Origin: Stramonita haemastoma
Taxonomy: Eukaryota; Mollusca; Gastropoda; Neogastropoda; Muricidae
Assembly (NCBI GenBank): GCA_030674155.1
Contig: CM060342.1
Location: forward strand, 2,552,749-2,567,748
DNA: 15,000 nucleotides
Direction: 5' to 3'
Each line of letters starts with the position of its first letter. Position 1 is the first letter of the stretch. The notes below the pieces were generated by a model that saw only the letters and a program-made list of their open reading frames with translations, did no database searches and was not told the DNA's origin. Shown here one piece after another: positions 6,213 to 14,851 of the stretch. The position numbers and the translations under genes were made by a program.

Positions 6213-6242
6213 CCGATATTTCTGGGAGAGGCAAGACAGCAA
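6213..6242 (+). CDS. ABCC (SUR-like) 30-nt microexon in the post-NBD1 linker
   Basis: A 30-nt exon between TTTTGTTTCCAG and AA|GTGAGT. With the two bases AA carried from 4376-4377 its first codon is AAC, so it reads N-RYFWERQDS, and it ends with two bases AA (phase 2) that pass to the next exon. Both splice sites are good and phase fits on each side, which supports it although ten residues cannot be recognised by homology. Because entry and exit phases are equal, skipping it would keep the frame: AA plus the A at 14750 gives Lys. It is therefore a candidate cassette exon. It lies in the linker between NBD1 and the second transmembrane domain, a poorly conserved and often regulated region. Confidence 0.7.
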
Positions 6243-6344
6243 GTGAGTAACAGTCCCCGCTGTGGGGGACAGGACAGGGGTGGAGGGTTCAGGGTGTGGT
6301 TGTTGCACGCTTCCTTAGAGATGGTGGAGGGGGCTTGTGGGGGC

Positions 6345-6360
6345 TGCACGTGCACGTGCA
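6345..6360. promoter_or_regulatory. 16-bp palindrome with two CACGTG E-boxes
   Basis: TGCACGTGCACGTGCA is perfectly self-complementary and contains CACGTG at 6347-6352 and 6353-6358, the core bound by bHLH-type factors. It lies about 100 bp after the microexon donor. Function is inference only. Confidence 0.4.
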
Positions 6361-6407
6361 CTGTGCACTTGCTGTGTTCGTTGGTGTTGGTGATACAGAA
6401 TTGATGG

Positions 6408-6932
6408 TCAACTTGTATGAACAGAAATGTCTTAGCTGAGAAACTTTTTGTAATTTTGTTTGTTTGTTTGTTTGTTTTTTGTTTTGTTTTGGTTTTTTTA
6501 GCTGAGAAACTTGTATGAACAGAAATGTCTGATAAACTTGTATGAACAGAAATGTCTTAGCTGAGAAACTTGTATGAACAGAAATGTCTGATAAACTTGT
6601 ATAAACAGAAATGTCTTCACTGATAAACTTGTATGAACAGAAATGTCTTAGCTGAGAAACTTGTATGAACAGAAATGTCTTAGCTGAGAAACTTGTACAA
6701 ACAGAAATGTCTGATAAACTTGTATAAACAGAAATGTCTTCACTGATAAACTTGTATGAACAGAAATGTCTTAGCTGAGAAACTTGTATGAACAGAAATG
6801 TCTTAGCTGAGAAACTTGTATGAACAGAAATGTCTTAGCTGAGAAACTTGTATGAACAGAAATGTCTTCACTGATAAACTTGTATGAACAGAAATGTCTT
6901 AGCTGATAAACTTGTATGAATAGAAATGTCTT
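6408..6932 (+). repeat. 32-bp minisatellite with mixed unit types
   Basis: Units of the form CTTGTATGAACAGAAATGTC followed by one of TTAGCTGAGAAA, TTCACTGATAAA or the shorter TGATAAA. The spacers recur in a patterned order, which suggests higher-order duplication of several units at a time. A T-rich insert with TTTG repeats (about 6447-6500) splits the first unit from the rest. Confidence 0.93.
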
Positions 6933-7608
6933 TTTAAGAGCAAATTTTTGGTACGTTAGTCTAGGAAATGTTTTTGTGACAGATTTTTTTTATAATGTAA
7001 ATGATAAACCTAATTATGTAGGAACAGTTTTGTGTATAGTTTTGAGGCCTTGACATCAGCTGAAATGTTTTATGTGTATGCGTTGTTACATGTGCTCAGA
7101 CCATTCAAGGCTATAGTTCACAGATATGACAGGAAGATTTATCCGATGACAACACACACTGCTACAGTAGTTTTTCCCTTTTAATAAAATGTTGGGTATT
7201 TTTGTCGTCTTGTTATAAACATATATCTTATTTTGAAAAAAAAAATATTGGGAAATCAGATGATCTAGACTTGTTTGGTAGACAAAGATTTGAATAACAT
7301 CATTTTATGAAATCATTAACAGCTATTCATAACGTCTGCTTAACAAGAGTGCATATGGTTGATTGATATCGAAAATCACACTGTTGATGTATGTATAGTC
7401 ACTGAATGTAACCTTGTTGATATGTGTTGATGGAACACAGAAAGGGAGCAAGCACATGATTTCTGTGCAGTACTATGCTTTATCTTTACTTTAATTTTTC
7501 AAATGCTTAATGAAGTGTGCAGTACATTGATGTGTAGTTATAGATGATCATTGATGGTTATGCACAAAGTGAGAAGATTTTTCTGTGATACGTCATTTCA
7601 CTTCCTGA
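6933..7608. other. Unique AT-rich intron, nothing recognised
   Basis: About 680 bp of unique AT-rich sequence without tandem repeats, SINE landmarks or any open frame of note. I see no splice-bounded coding segment. Confidence 0.6.
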
Positions 7609-7912
7609 GGACAGGATAGCTCAGTGGTCAGAGCACTCGCTTTCCCCCAAGCCAAGGTTAAGCAGCATCGAGCATGGTTACCAATTAGATTGGTGACTAT
7701 TTGCGCACCTTGGCTTCAGTACAGTTCCCCCCAGTTCCCCCAGCTGTAAAAGGGTACCTGCCCTCTTTAGGGTCAGGGAAGGTAAAACAGCGAAGGAGAG
7801 GAGATGGGTGCCGCTGCCCTCAACATACTGGCCCCTGGAGAAGCTGAGGTCTCTGATGCCTCGCTCCCCTACGACCACACAGGTTATGGGACACCTTTAC
7901 CTTTATCTTTTT
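7609..7912 (+). mobile_element. tRNA/5S-like chimeric SINE, copy B (full length)
   Basis: A plus-strand, apparently full-length copy: A-box-like TAGCTCAGTGG at 7617-7627, the 5S-like stretch GGTTAAGCAGCATCGAGC from about 7656, a weaker C-box-like TTGGTGAC near 7690, the core TACCTGCCCTCTTTAGGGTC, and a 3' part with GAGAAGCTGAGGTCTCTGA and GGTTATGGGACACC, ending in CTTTACCTTTATCTTT. It has about six bases in place of the usual ATGGG in the C-box equivalent, so it is somewhat decayed. The long reverse open frame within it is an artefact. Confidence 0.8.
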
Positions 7913-8055
7913 CTACATTACTTCATATAGCTAGGGTGTGGTGAGCGAGGCAGGTTTTTGTCAGATTGATGAAAGAAGAGCACACCTGAACATCACCTCT
8001 TCTGTGTCCTGTGGTCACAGTCGCCGTCCTGTTTTTGTGTTCCCTCGTCACTGCC

Positions 8056-8418
8056 ATTTTTTATTTATTTATTCATTCATCTATTCTTTTATAGCAAGGA
8101 TAATGGAATAAGCACCCATGTGCTTTCTTACATCCAGTCCCCGTGTGTATGCAGTTTTGTAAATCTTGCCATCTGTTCCCCACCGGCACACAATGGCCTA
8201 CTCTTCCCAAAAGCAGAACAGGAATTAAAGTCTGCACAAGATTTTCTGCATGCGTTTGCATATAGGGCCTCGGTTTATAGTCTCATCCAAGGGACTTTTG
8301 GGGAGAGTGGAGTCAGCACTGGTTAACTCCAGGGGAAAAATCCCTCTGACAGGGAATCGAACCCAGGTCGTCAAATTGCGAGCACAATGTTCTGACCACT
8401 AGGCTATCCTGCCCCCAT
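8056..8418 (-). mobile_element. tRNA-type SINE, family 1, minus-strand copy
   Basis: Near full-length minus-strand copy with an A-rich tail of AAATAAAT units at the left and the tRNA-like head at the right (complement of CCACTAGGCTATCC; B-box-like complement of GAATCGAACCCAGG near 8356). It faces the plus-strand copy at 5785 across the same primary transcript. Confidence 0.87.
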
Positions 8419-8439
8419 GACCGGGAGAGCCGTTGGCAT

Positions 8440-8463
8440 CCCCCCCCCCCCCCCCCCCCCCCC
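8440..8463. repeat. Poly-C run of 24
   Basis: An uninterrupted run of 24 C on the + strand, just beyond the head of the minus-strand SINE. It is G-rich on the other strand. Confidence 0.9.
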
Positions 8464-8895
8464 ACCAAAACTCTCCAGGGAGAGAGTCTCTGAGACACTG
8501 AACACAATTTTTGTTTTGTTGTTTGTTTTTTTGTTTTTTATAATGGAATGTTAATAGTCATCACTTGTCTGTCACGTGTGTGTGAGTGGAGTTCTCATAA
8601 GCAGAAGATTCAGATACAGTACTCATGTCAGGTTTTGTTTTTTGGGTTTTTTGGTTTTGTTTAATAGCACTTTATGTCACAGCAGATTTCTCTGATGCAT
8701 GAAATTCGGGATGCTCTCTCTCTCTCTCTCTCCCTGGTGAGAGTGCGTCCCCACTAGTGCAGCTCCTACCCTTTTTTTTTTTTCTTTTTCCTGTTTGCAA
8801 TTGTATTTGTTTCCTTATCAGAGTGGGCTTTTTTTTACAGGATTTTGCCAGGGACAACCTTCTTGTTGCGGTGGGTTCTTTTACGCGTGCTAAAT
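8464..8895. other. Intron with simple T- and CT-rich tracts
   Basis: TTTG-type, poly-T and CTCTCT tracts (about 8508-8545, 8634-8662, 8715-8732, 8772-8790) in otherwise unique sequence. No exon or known element is seen. Confidence 0.5.
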
Positions 8896-8899
8896 AATG

Positions 8900-8913
8900 A
8901 TGTGTAACACACT

Positions 8914-8944
<31 letters not shown>

Positions 8945-9083
8945 TAGCACCCAGACCACCAATGATGGTTTAATGGATGGGGGAAAAGTTTGGGGGCCAA
9001 ACGGGGTTTGGAACCATCGCACACTCTGACCCAGACTTTTTGCTTTCTAGGCAGGCATGTTACGTCTAGACCACCTATCCAGT
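8900..9083 (-). mobile_element. Diverged SINE with a different tRNA-like head
   Basis: On the minus strand it begins with GGATAGGTGGTCTAGACG and has a B-box-like GGTTCCAAACCCC. This head differs from the TAGCCTAGTGG head of family 1. Its 3' part, however, contains AGACGATAAACCGAGGTCC, a close match to the ACTATAAACCGAGGCC block of family 1. It therefore looks like the same body joined to another head, or a sister subfamily. No A-rich tail is visible. Confidence 0.5.
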
Positions 9084-9175
9084 CAGTGTGTTGTTGTTAC
9101 CAGTGTTCCCCTCCATCACTCTCCATCCCTGCATCACATACCTTTGCCAAGGGATTCAGTTTTCTTTCTTCAACT

Positions 9176-9195
9176 CCCCCCCCCCCCCCCCCCCC
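9176..9195. repeat. Poly-C run of 20
   Basis: Twenty C in a row, followed by a short TTG-type trinucleotide tract at about 9201-9219. Confidence 0.9.
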
Positions 9196-9356
9196 TCTTA
9201 TTTGTTGTTGTTGTTGTTGCTAAGGAGTCTTGAGGGGGTTATGAGAGATGAGGGCTGCAAAGTCAGGAGATGTGTGTCCGTACTAAAATTAAAAAAAAAG
9301 AAGAAAAAAATGTGTATCAAAATACTGATTTCAAACCATACAAAAAACTAGGTTGC

Positions 9357-9668
9357 AAAAATGAGGTAAGCCACCGCTGTAGTCTAGTGGTTAGGGCATT
9401 GGACTCGTAATCTAAAGGTTGCGGGTTCGATCCCAGCTTTTGGCTATGGCGTTGTGCCCTTGGAAAAGGCACTTTACGGCTATTTTCTCACCCCACCCAG
9501 GTGTAAAAGGGGTACCAACCTTGTGTTGGGGGTTAACCCTGCGATAGACTGGCGTCCTATCCAGGGGGGAGTCTATGACTCTCAGTCACTTAACGCCACA
9601 GAAACCGGGATAGGCACCGGCCTGATGAGCCTTAGGCTCGGGACAGACTTTAACTAAAAATGAGGTAA
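9357..9668 (+). mobile_element. tRNA-Thr-like SINE with 13-bp target-site duplication
   Basis: AAAAATGAGGTAA is present exactly at 9357-9369 and again at 9656-9668; between them is a SINE of about 286 bp. Its head folds as a tRNA: A-box TAGTCTAGTGG, anticodon stem TTGGA/TCTAA enclosing CTCGTAA (anticodon position CGT, Thr), and B-box GGGTTCGATCCCA. The body contains GTGCCCTTGGAAAAGGCAC, CACCCAGGTGTAAAAGGGG and GACTGGCGTCCTATCCAGG, strings typical of widespread metazoan SINE core domains of the MetaSINE/Deu kind; I cannot say which. The perfect duplication and intact promoter suggest a fairly recent insertion. Confidence 0.88.
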
Positions 9669-11470
9669 AGAAAGGCAAAAAGAACAAAACCTCAGAACAC
9701 TTTGCTGAAAGCAGAACCTGAAGATTTTGGAATCATGCTGCTATCAAAGCTGTGAGGACGCATTGTCATATTTTACATAAAGAAGAGCTACTGGAGACCG
9801 CATCGGAGACTTACATTTACTGGCACATTAACTTTGAATTCGTGATATTTTGTTTGGCTATAATCCAAAGAAACTCACTGCAACAAATTGCTGGATCAAC
9901 AAAATTATCTTGCTTGGGTAAATGTGTATTAGTAAGATTAAAAAGACTTAATCTACGTTCAATACCATGTGGTTTTTTTAACAAGAAGCACAGCTGAGAA
10001 AATTACTGTCAACCTGATTTTGTCTGTAACTATGAAAAGATGTCGCTAGTGTAAACTCTAGCAGAAAAGTTTTTAACTTTGTTTTTTTTTCAGATGTGTA
10101 TATAAACATTCTTTGCTCATTACTGAACAAAACAAACAAAAACAAAAAACCCCAACATTTATGAAGGATCTTTGAATTGGTGTGATCTCGTGTCTTGACC
10201 AGCTTCAAGTTTTTTTTCCCATTAAGAGGTACACTGGATAAAATTTTTAAAAAACAAAAAAAACAAACTTTGGATTTGTAAGAACCTCGGGCAGGGTCTT
10301 GGTTTAAATAGATTTTATTCAGAATTTAGAACATGGATTGAAAACAACAGCATTTTTTAATCATAGCAGCAACAAGCTTGTAGCTTATAGTGTGCTCAAT
10401 TAAACAATAAATTGAAAACGATGACCGTTGAGCTGCAATGTGCAAACCAACAACAAAAACAAAAAACAAAAAATCATCAATTGCTGGGACTTACTTTGCA
10501 GTGATGGTAGGAACTTATTTCTTAACCTTGACAGTGATAAACAAAATATGAATATTTGAAAGTGTTTCACTGCATATACATTTGTTGCTAGAAAGCCAAG
10601 GTGTTGAGCTGGCCTCTGCAGTCATTCTTCTTCTTCTTCTCATTGGTTTAATGTCCATTCACTACAAGGTGATTTAGACAATGGTACATCCACATTAAGA
10701 ATGTACTGAAAAAGGGGAAAGGTGAAAGGATGAAGAATGTAATGGACAATGATAAGTTTATAAAATTCCATTTACAGTCACTGTCCCACTGGTGACTGGC
10801 AGATACTTTCTGCAACCTCTGCAGTCACTGGTTGTATTGGTACGGTTTTTCAGTTGGGTTTTTTTTATTTTTTATTTTTTGAAACAGTTGAAGCATTCTA
10901 ACAGAGCTGCCGGCCAATTCCCATGTGACAGTTGTTGTGTTGGGTTTTCTTTTCTCTATGCAGTCAGTTTTAGGGACAGTGCTCCACTTTCAGTTGTTGT
11001 TGTTGTTCCCCAAATTAACACTCTGGGGGGTCACCCAGAATGTGTTCTCTGACTCACTCATCCCACCTGGGAATCACAGTGAGATTGAAATTGCACATTG
11101 AATGAGAAGTTTGCGTGTATGACTATTTTCAAATACCTCGCCATATAGGCAGCCATACTCCAACTTCAGAGAATTTATTCTCCTTTGAAGGAGAGTGCAG
11201 GTTGGTCTGTTAAGAGCTTGTCATGGCTGAAGACAATCTCAACACGTTTTACAACATCACAATATTTTAGTTTAGGCCTTGGCAATGAGCTGACATCAAT
11301 AAGTGACACAGCTTTTGGCCTGGGCCATCTCCACATTCAGTAACCAGCAAGTATTTTTGTATTACAAATGATCAGCCTTCCCTCCCCCTCCCCTCTCCCT
11401 CCTCCCCAAAAGTTAACCAACAGGCATTGGCAGCTTTGTTGTACCGAATTCTTCACGTTTATTTTACTGT
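9669..11470. other. Unique intron, no recognised element
   Basis: About 1.8 kb of mostly unique AT-rich sequence with short A- and T-rich runs (10082-10092, 10136-10150, 10240-10266, 10858-10880) and a short TTC tract near 10627. Open frames here lack recognisable domains, and I see no splice-bounded segment continuing the ABC protein. Confidence 0.55.
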
Positions 11471-11610
11471 TTTGTTGATATCAGCATCATTGCCTGCTTT
11501 TGGGGACAAGTTTGTTATTTTGTTGATATCAGCATTATTGCCTGCTTTTGGGGACGAGTTTGTTATTTTGTTGATATTAACATTATTGCCTGCTTTTTTG
11601 GGAGGAAGGT
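11471..11610 (+). repeat. 48-bp tandem repeat, three copies
   Basis: Units beginning TGTTGATAT at 11473, 11521 and 11569 share CATTATTGCCTGCTTTTGGG. Because 48 is a multiple of three, one frame stays open and gives a repeated hydrophobic 16-residue unit. I see no other sign that it is coding. Confidence 0.85.
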
Positions 11611-11875
11611 ATGTTATCATCATCCAGTGAATTGTTGGGGAAATCGGCAGTTATGTTTAAAAGAGCGGCGATTTGTTTGTTCCCTTTGTTTTGGTGTGCA
11701 GACACAGTGTTTTCAGAAAATGTTATCACCTTTGGCATGTTCTTGTGAATGATGAACTCTTTAGTGTCTGCACTTTGAAATTTGTTGTTGTTTTCCAACC
11801 ACCGAAAGGTAATGGTGGATTTTGCAGTTTCAGTTTCTGTGTAACACGTGTGTGATTGTAGTGTATCAGCTCTAA

Positions 11876-12172
11876 AAAAGGTAAAGGTGTCCCATAACCT
11901 ATGTGGTTGTAGGGGAGTGAGGCATCAGAGACCTCAGCTTCTCTAGGGGCCAGCATATTGAGGGCGGCACCCATCTCCTCTCCTTCGCTACTTTACCTTC
12001 CCTGACCCTAAAGAGGGCAGGTACCCATTGACAGCTGGGTGAAATGGGGGTCTGTACTAAAGTGAAGGTGCACAAACAGTCACCCATCCCATTGGTAACC
12101 ATGCTTGATGCTGCTTAACTTTGACTGGGGGAAAGAAAGCGAGCGCTCTGACCTCTGAGCTATCCCGCCCCC
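11876..12172 (-). mobile_element. tRNA/5S-like chimeric SINE, copy C (minus strand)
   Basis: Complete minus-strand copy. Its head lies at 12172 and reads on the minus strand GGGATAGCTCAGAGGTCAGA, followed by AAGTTAAGCAGCATCAAGC and ATGGGATGGGTGACTGTTT. The core and GAAGCTGAGGTCTCTGATGC follow, ending in TTATGGGACACCTTTACC near 11880. It is intact over its length and lies about 435 bp from the plus-strand copy D. Confidence 0.83.
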
Positions 12173-12336
12173 TTAGTACCAGCTGTAGTGTATCTTATTC
12201 TTTCTATGTGTGGAAAGGAGAAGGGTTTTTACTCTACATACTTGAAATATGAGCCAAAGGCTTTATCTGAGCCTTCAAAGTTGTCCTGTATTTGAGAGGA
12301 GGAGGCTGTAGAAAGCCTAAGACTTGTAACGAGAAA

Positions 12337-12530
12337 AGTCCTTCAGATGAGACTATAAACCGAGGCCCTGTGTGTGAACGCATGCAGAACATCTTGCGCA
12401 TACGTTAAATCCTGTTCCACTTTTCGTAAGAGTAGGCCATTGTGTGCTGGTGGGAACAGATGACAATTTACAAAACTGCATACACATGGGAACTGGATGT
12501 AAAAAAAGCATGTGAGTGCTTATTCCACTT
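12337..12530 (+). mobile_element. tRNA-type SINE, family 1, head-truncated
   Basis: Plus-strand fragment starting at AAAAGTCCTTCAGATGAG and running through ACTATAAACCGAGGCCC and GGGAACAGATGAC to GAGTGCTTATTCCA. The tRNA-like head and the GTTAACATCAG block are missing, and the tail is replaced by other sequence after about 12530. Confidence 0.8.
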
Positions 12531-12550
12531 CTATAGGACCTTGGTGATCA

Positions 12551-12597
12551 TTTATTCATTCTTTTATATCGAGGATAATGGAATAAGCACTCATTTG
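12551..12597 (-). mobile_element. tRNA-type SINE, family 1, 3'-end fragment
   Basis: A 47-bp minus-strand piece holding only the tail end of the family (complement of the ATTATCCTCGATATAAAAG segment). It lies 20 bp from the plus-strand fragment, tail to tail, so the two 3' ends form an imperfect inverted repeat. Confidence 0.7.
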
Positions 12598-12607
12598 ATA
12601 CAGCTTT

Positions 12608-12892
12608 TGTGGTCACAGCACTCGCTTTCCCCACGCTAAGGTTAAGCAGCATTGAGCGTGGTTACCCAATTGGATGGGTGACCGTTTGCATGTCCTGACT
12701 TCAGTACAGTCTCCCAGTTCACCCAGCTGTCAATGGGTACCTGCCCTCTTTTAGGGTCAGGGAAGGTAAAGCAGCGAGGGAGAGGAGATGGGCGCTGCCC
12801 TCAATATTCTGGCCCCTAGAGAAGCTGAGGTCTCTGACGCCTCACTCCCCTACAAAACAGAGGTTATGGGAACACTTTTACCTTTTAATTTT
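12608..12892 (+). mobile_element. tRNA/5S-like chimeric SINE, copy D
   Basis: Plus-strand copy lacking the first bases of the head (it starts at about GTGGTCACAGCACTCGC). It carries the clearest 5S-like part: GGTTAAGCAGCATTGAGC at about 12640, GTGGTTACCCA, then TTGGATGGGTGACCG at 12672-12686. The rest matches copies B and C to GGTTATGGGAACACTTTTAC. Confidence 0.82.
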
Positions 12893-13637
12893 TAGGGGTA
12901 TATACCAGATAAAATGGAGTCTACACTTAACACAGGCAGTATCACTTCTGCCAGCTGTCAGGACAGGCTTCACCTATGCTGGAATGTTTGTTGTACATAT
13001 AAATGGTATATATGATATATATATACATGTATCACGTTGTTGATGTTGCAGTTGTGTGTGTATACAGATGCCCAAGGTCTAGTTTGGGTGTGACAGTTGC
13101 CCATAAGCACACACAGCTAACTTGGAGGAAAGAGAACATTCTCTCCATTCATAATTCTTCTTTCTTTTAGAAGTCCATGTTTACATTTGTACAGAGAAGC
13201 ACCACTAATGACATGGCTATATACATCAGAAACAGCGATCACTGTAGACACGGCCTCCCTCCTGCACGGACAGTTTGTCAGGGCAGGTACTGTCCTAGGG
13301 CCTGGGAAAACGGGCATACCTCCAGAGAGGCTGGGTCTTCACAGGCAAGACATTTCACAGCAGCCATCAGAAAATTGCTCTGAGACTTTTCTCCTTTACC
13401 TCAGTACTGCGCTGTTGATGACCAGCGTTTGTCATAGAAACCGTCGCCAGCAATGCTCAGATGACGATCGCTGTGCGTCATGATTCAACGCTCTCTCTGT
13501 TTCATCCAGCATGTGCCTGAGCAAAATTTGATAGCAGCTAAGGGTTAAGCACTGTTAGGTGTAGCTTGGTACATTGACAGAAACAACCATGTTTGCACAT
13601 GTGTGCACCCACACACTCAGACATTTTTACTTGAGCA
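12893..13637. other. Unique intron, no recognised element
   Basis: Unique sequence with an alternating AT stretch near 13003-13030. A segment at 13171-13286 has an acceptor-like TTTCTTTTAG, an open frame and a donor-like GCAG|GTACTG, but its 116 nt would break the frame of the gene, so it is not called an exon. Confidence 0.5.
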
Positions 13638-13707
13638 ACACACACATGCATACATGCGCACACACATACACACTCACACAAACACACACACACACACACA
13701 CACACAC
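13638..13707. repeat. CA-rich microsatellite
   Basis: CA dinucleotides with CATGCATACATGCGCA-type interruptions, purest at about 13679-13707. Confidence 0.95.
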
Positions 13708-13883
13708 CTATATATATGAATAACCTGATAGTGTGATTGACATTTTTTTCAATGTTAAACAATGGTATTAGTGATGTTGTAACTGATATAATTTGTTTAA
13801 ACACTATTGTTTTTTTAAACTCTAAATGTGTGCACGTGTGTAAGTCCATACGTGCTCGTGTGGCGAGCGCGCTTACATGCACG

Positions 13884-13884
<1 letters not shown>

Positions 13885-13921
<37 letters not shown>
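13885..13921. repeat. GT microsatellite
   Basis: About 18 uninterrupted TG units. It is the complement of the CA tract 180 bp upstream, so the two could pair within one transcript. Confidence 0.95.
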
Positions 13922-13926
<5 letters not shown>

Positions 13927-14181
13927 TTTGAATATATTTCTTCTTTTATCATTATTTTATTATTTTCTTCTCCTTTTTTTCCCCCCACTTTTTTTGTTTG
14001 TTTATCTATAGATATATCTTAATTTTGAGGCTGTTGAATCATGTTAGTTAAACAATATTTGTGAAATGTTTATTTTTCTCTTCTTTTTTTTTCTTCCTAG
14101 ATAGATGGCTTGATGAAAAAAAGCAAATCAATGCTTATTCAATGTACCATCTGGAAATAGAAATTTGAATTGACTTGACTT

Positions 14182-14191
14182 CACACACACG

Positions 14192-14275
<84 letters not shown>
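14182..14275. repeat. CA microsatellite, about 45 units
   Basis: Nearly pure CA dinucleotides, with GCACGCAC interruptions only at the left edge. Confidence 0.97.
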
Positions 14276-14278
<3 letters not shown>

Positions 14279-14311
14279 CACCCTCTCACCACACCCCTCA
14301 CCCCATATAAA

Positions 14312-14327
14312 CCCCCCCCCCCCCCCC
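14312..14327. repeat. Poly-C run of 16
   Basis: Sixteen C in a row between CA-rich stretches. Confidence 0.9.
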
Positions 14328-14353
14328 TCAACACAAACATACCTACACTCTCA

Positions 14354-14700
14354 CGGATAGCCTAGTGGTCAGAACATTGCGCTGGCAATTTGACGACCCG
14401 GGTTTGACTCCGGTCAAGGAGATTTTTCTCCTGGAGTTAACATCAGTGCTGACTCCACTCTCCCCAAAATTCCTTCGCATGAGACTTTAAACCAAGGCCC
14501 CATGTGCAAACGCACACAGAACACATTGCGCACACGTTAAATCCTGTTCCGCTATTCGTAAAGTAGGCCATCGTGTGCCGGTGGGAACAGATGACATTTA
14601 CAAAACTGCATACACACTGGGACTGGATGTAAAAAAGCACAAGAGTGCTTATTCCATTATCCTGGATATAAAAGAATAAATCAAATCAAATCAAATCAAA
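14354..14700 (+). mobile_element. tRNA-type SINE, family 1, full-length plus-strand copy
   Basis: Plus-strand copy with the head GGATAGCCTAGTGGTCAGAA, a B-box-like GGGTTTGACTCCGG, GGAGTTAACATCAGTGCTGA, the CAAGGCCCCATGTG block and ATAAAAGAATAAATCAAATC followed by further TCAAA units to about 14700. It lies only about 50 bp upstream of the last exon. Confidence 0.88.
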
Positions 14701-14749
14701 TCTCTATCAAAGTGTAGTGGCAGTGACGGTGATGGTGGTGTGTGTGCAG

Positions 14750-14843
14750 ACAGGAGGGGGGGGATCACCTGGCTGTGGAGAGGAAGCACAGCAGCAGCAG
14801 CGGCATCGGCTTTGACCCCCTCATCCGCCCCTCCTCCGTGCAG
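14750..14843 (+). CDS. ABCC (SUR-like) transporter exon: cytoplasmic linker
   Basis: Internal exon of 94 nt between TGTGTGTGCAG and GTGCAG|GTAAGG. The two bases AA from 6241-6242 plus its first A make Lys, then 31 codons follow: QEGGDHLAVERKHSSSSGIG and FDPLIRPSSVQ, ending in phase 0. The phase match on the left, the codon-rich GC composition against an AT-rich intron, and good splice sites support it. It is rich in Ser and charged residues, as expected for the linker between NBD1 and the second membrane domain, where subfamily C proteins are poorly conserved and often phosphorylated. It contains no ABC motif, so family assignment rests on linkage and phase. An intron of about 8.5 kb separates it from the previous exon. 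Confidence 0.8.
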
Positions 14844-14851
14844 GTAAGGTG

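Noticed and set aside
9370..9445. Functional tRNA-Thr(CGT) gene
   Set aside because: It has A and B boxes and a good anticodon arm, but it continues into a SINE body, is flanked by a target-site duplication, and the T stem has a mismatch. It is a SINE head.
11427..11630. Open frame with a repeated 16-residue hydrophobic unit
   Set aside because: It arises because a 48-bp tandem repeat keeps the frame open. No splice or family evidence supports it, and it lies deep in an intron.
12640..12692. 5S rRNA gene
   Set aside because: Only the internal promoter part resembles 5S. The 5' half of 5S is absent and the segment is embedded in a repeated SINE.
13003..13030. Alternating AT stretch as a possible origin or cruciform
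   Set aside because: It is short and simple, and nothing around it supports an origin or regulatory function.
13171..13286. Possible extra exon between acceptor-like TTTCTTTTAG and donor-like GCAG|GTACTG, with an open frame
   Set aside because: Its 116 nt would shift the frame into the exon at 14750, whereas direct joining of 6242 to 14750 fits phase exactly. The peptide is not recognisable as ABCC.
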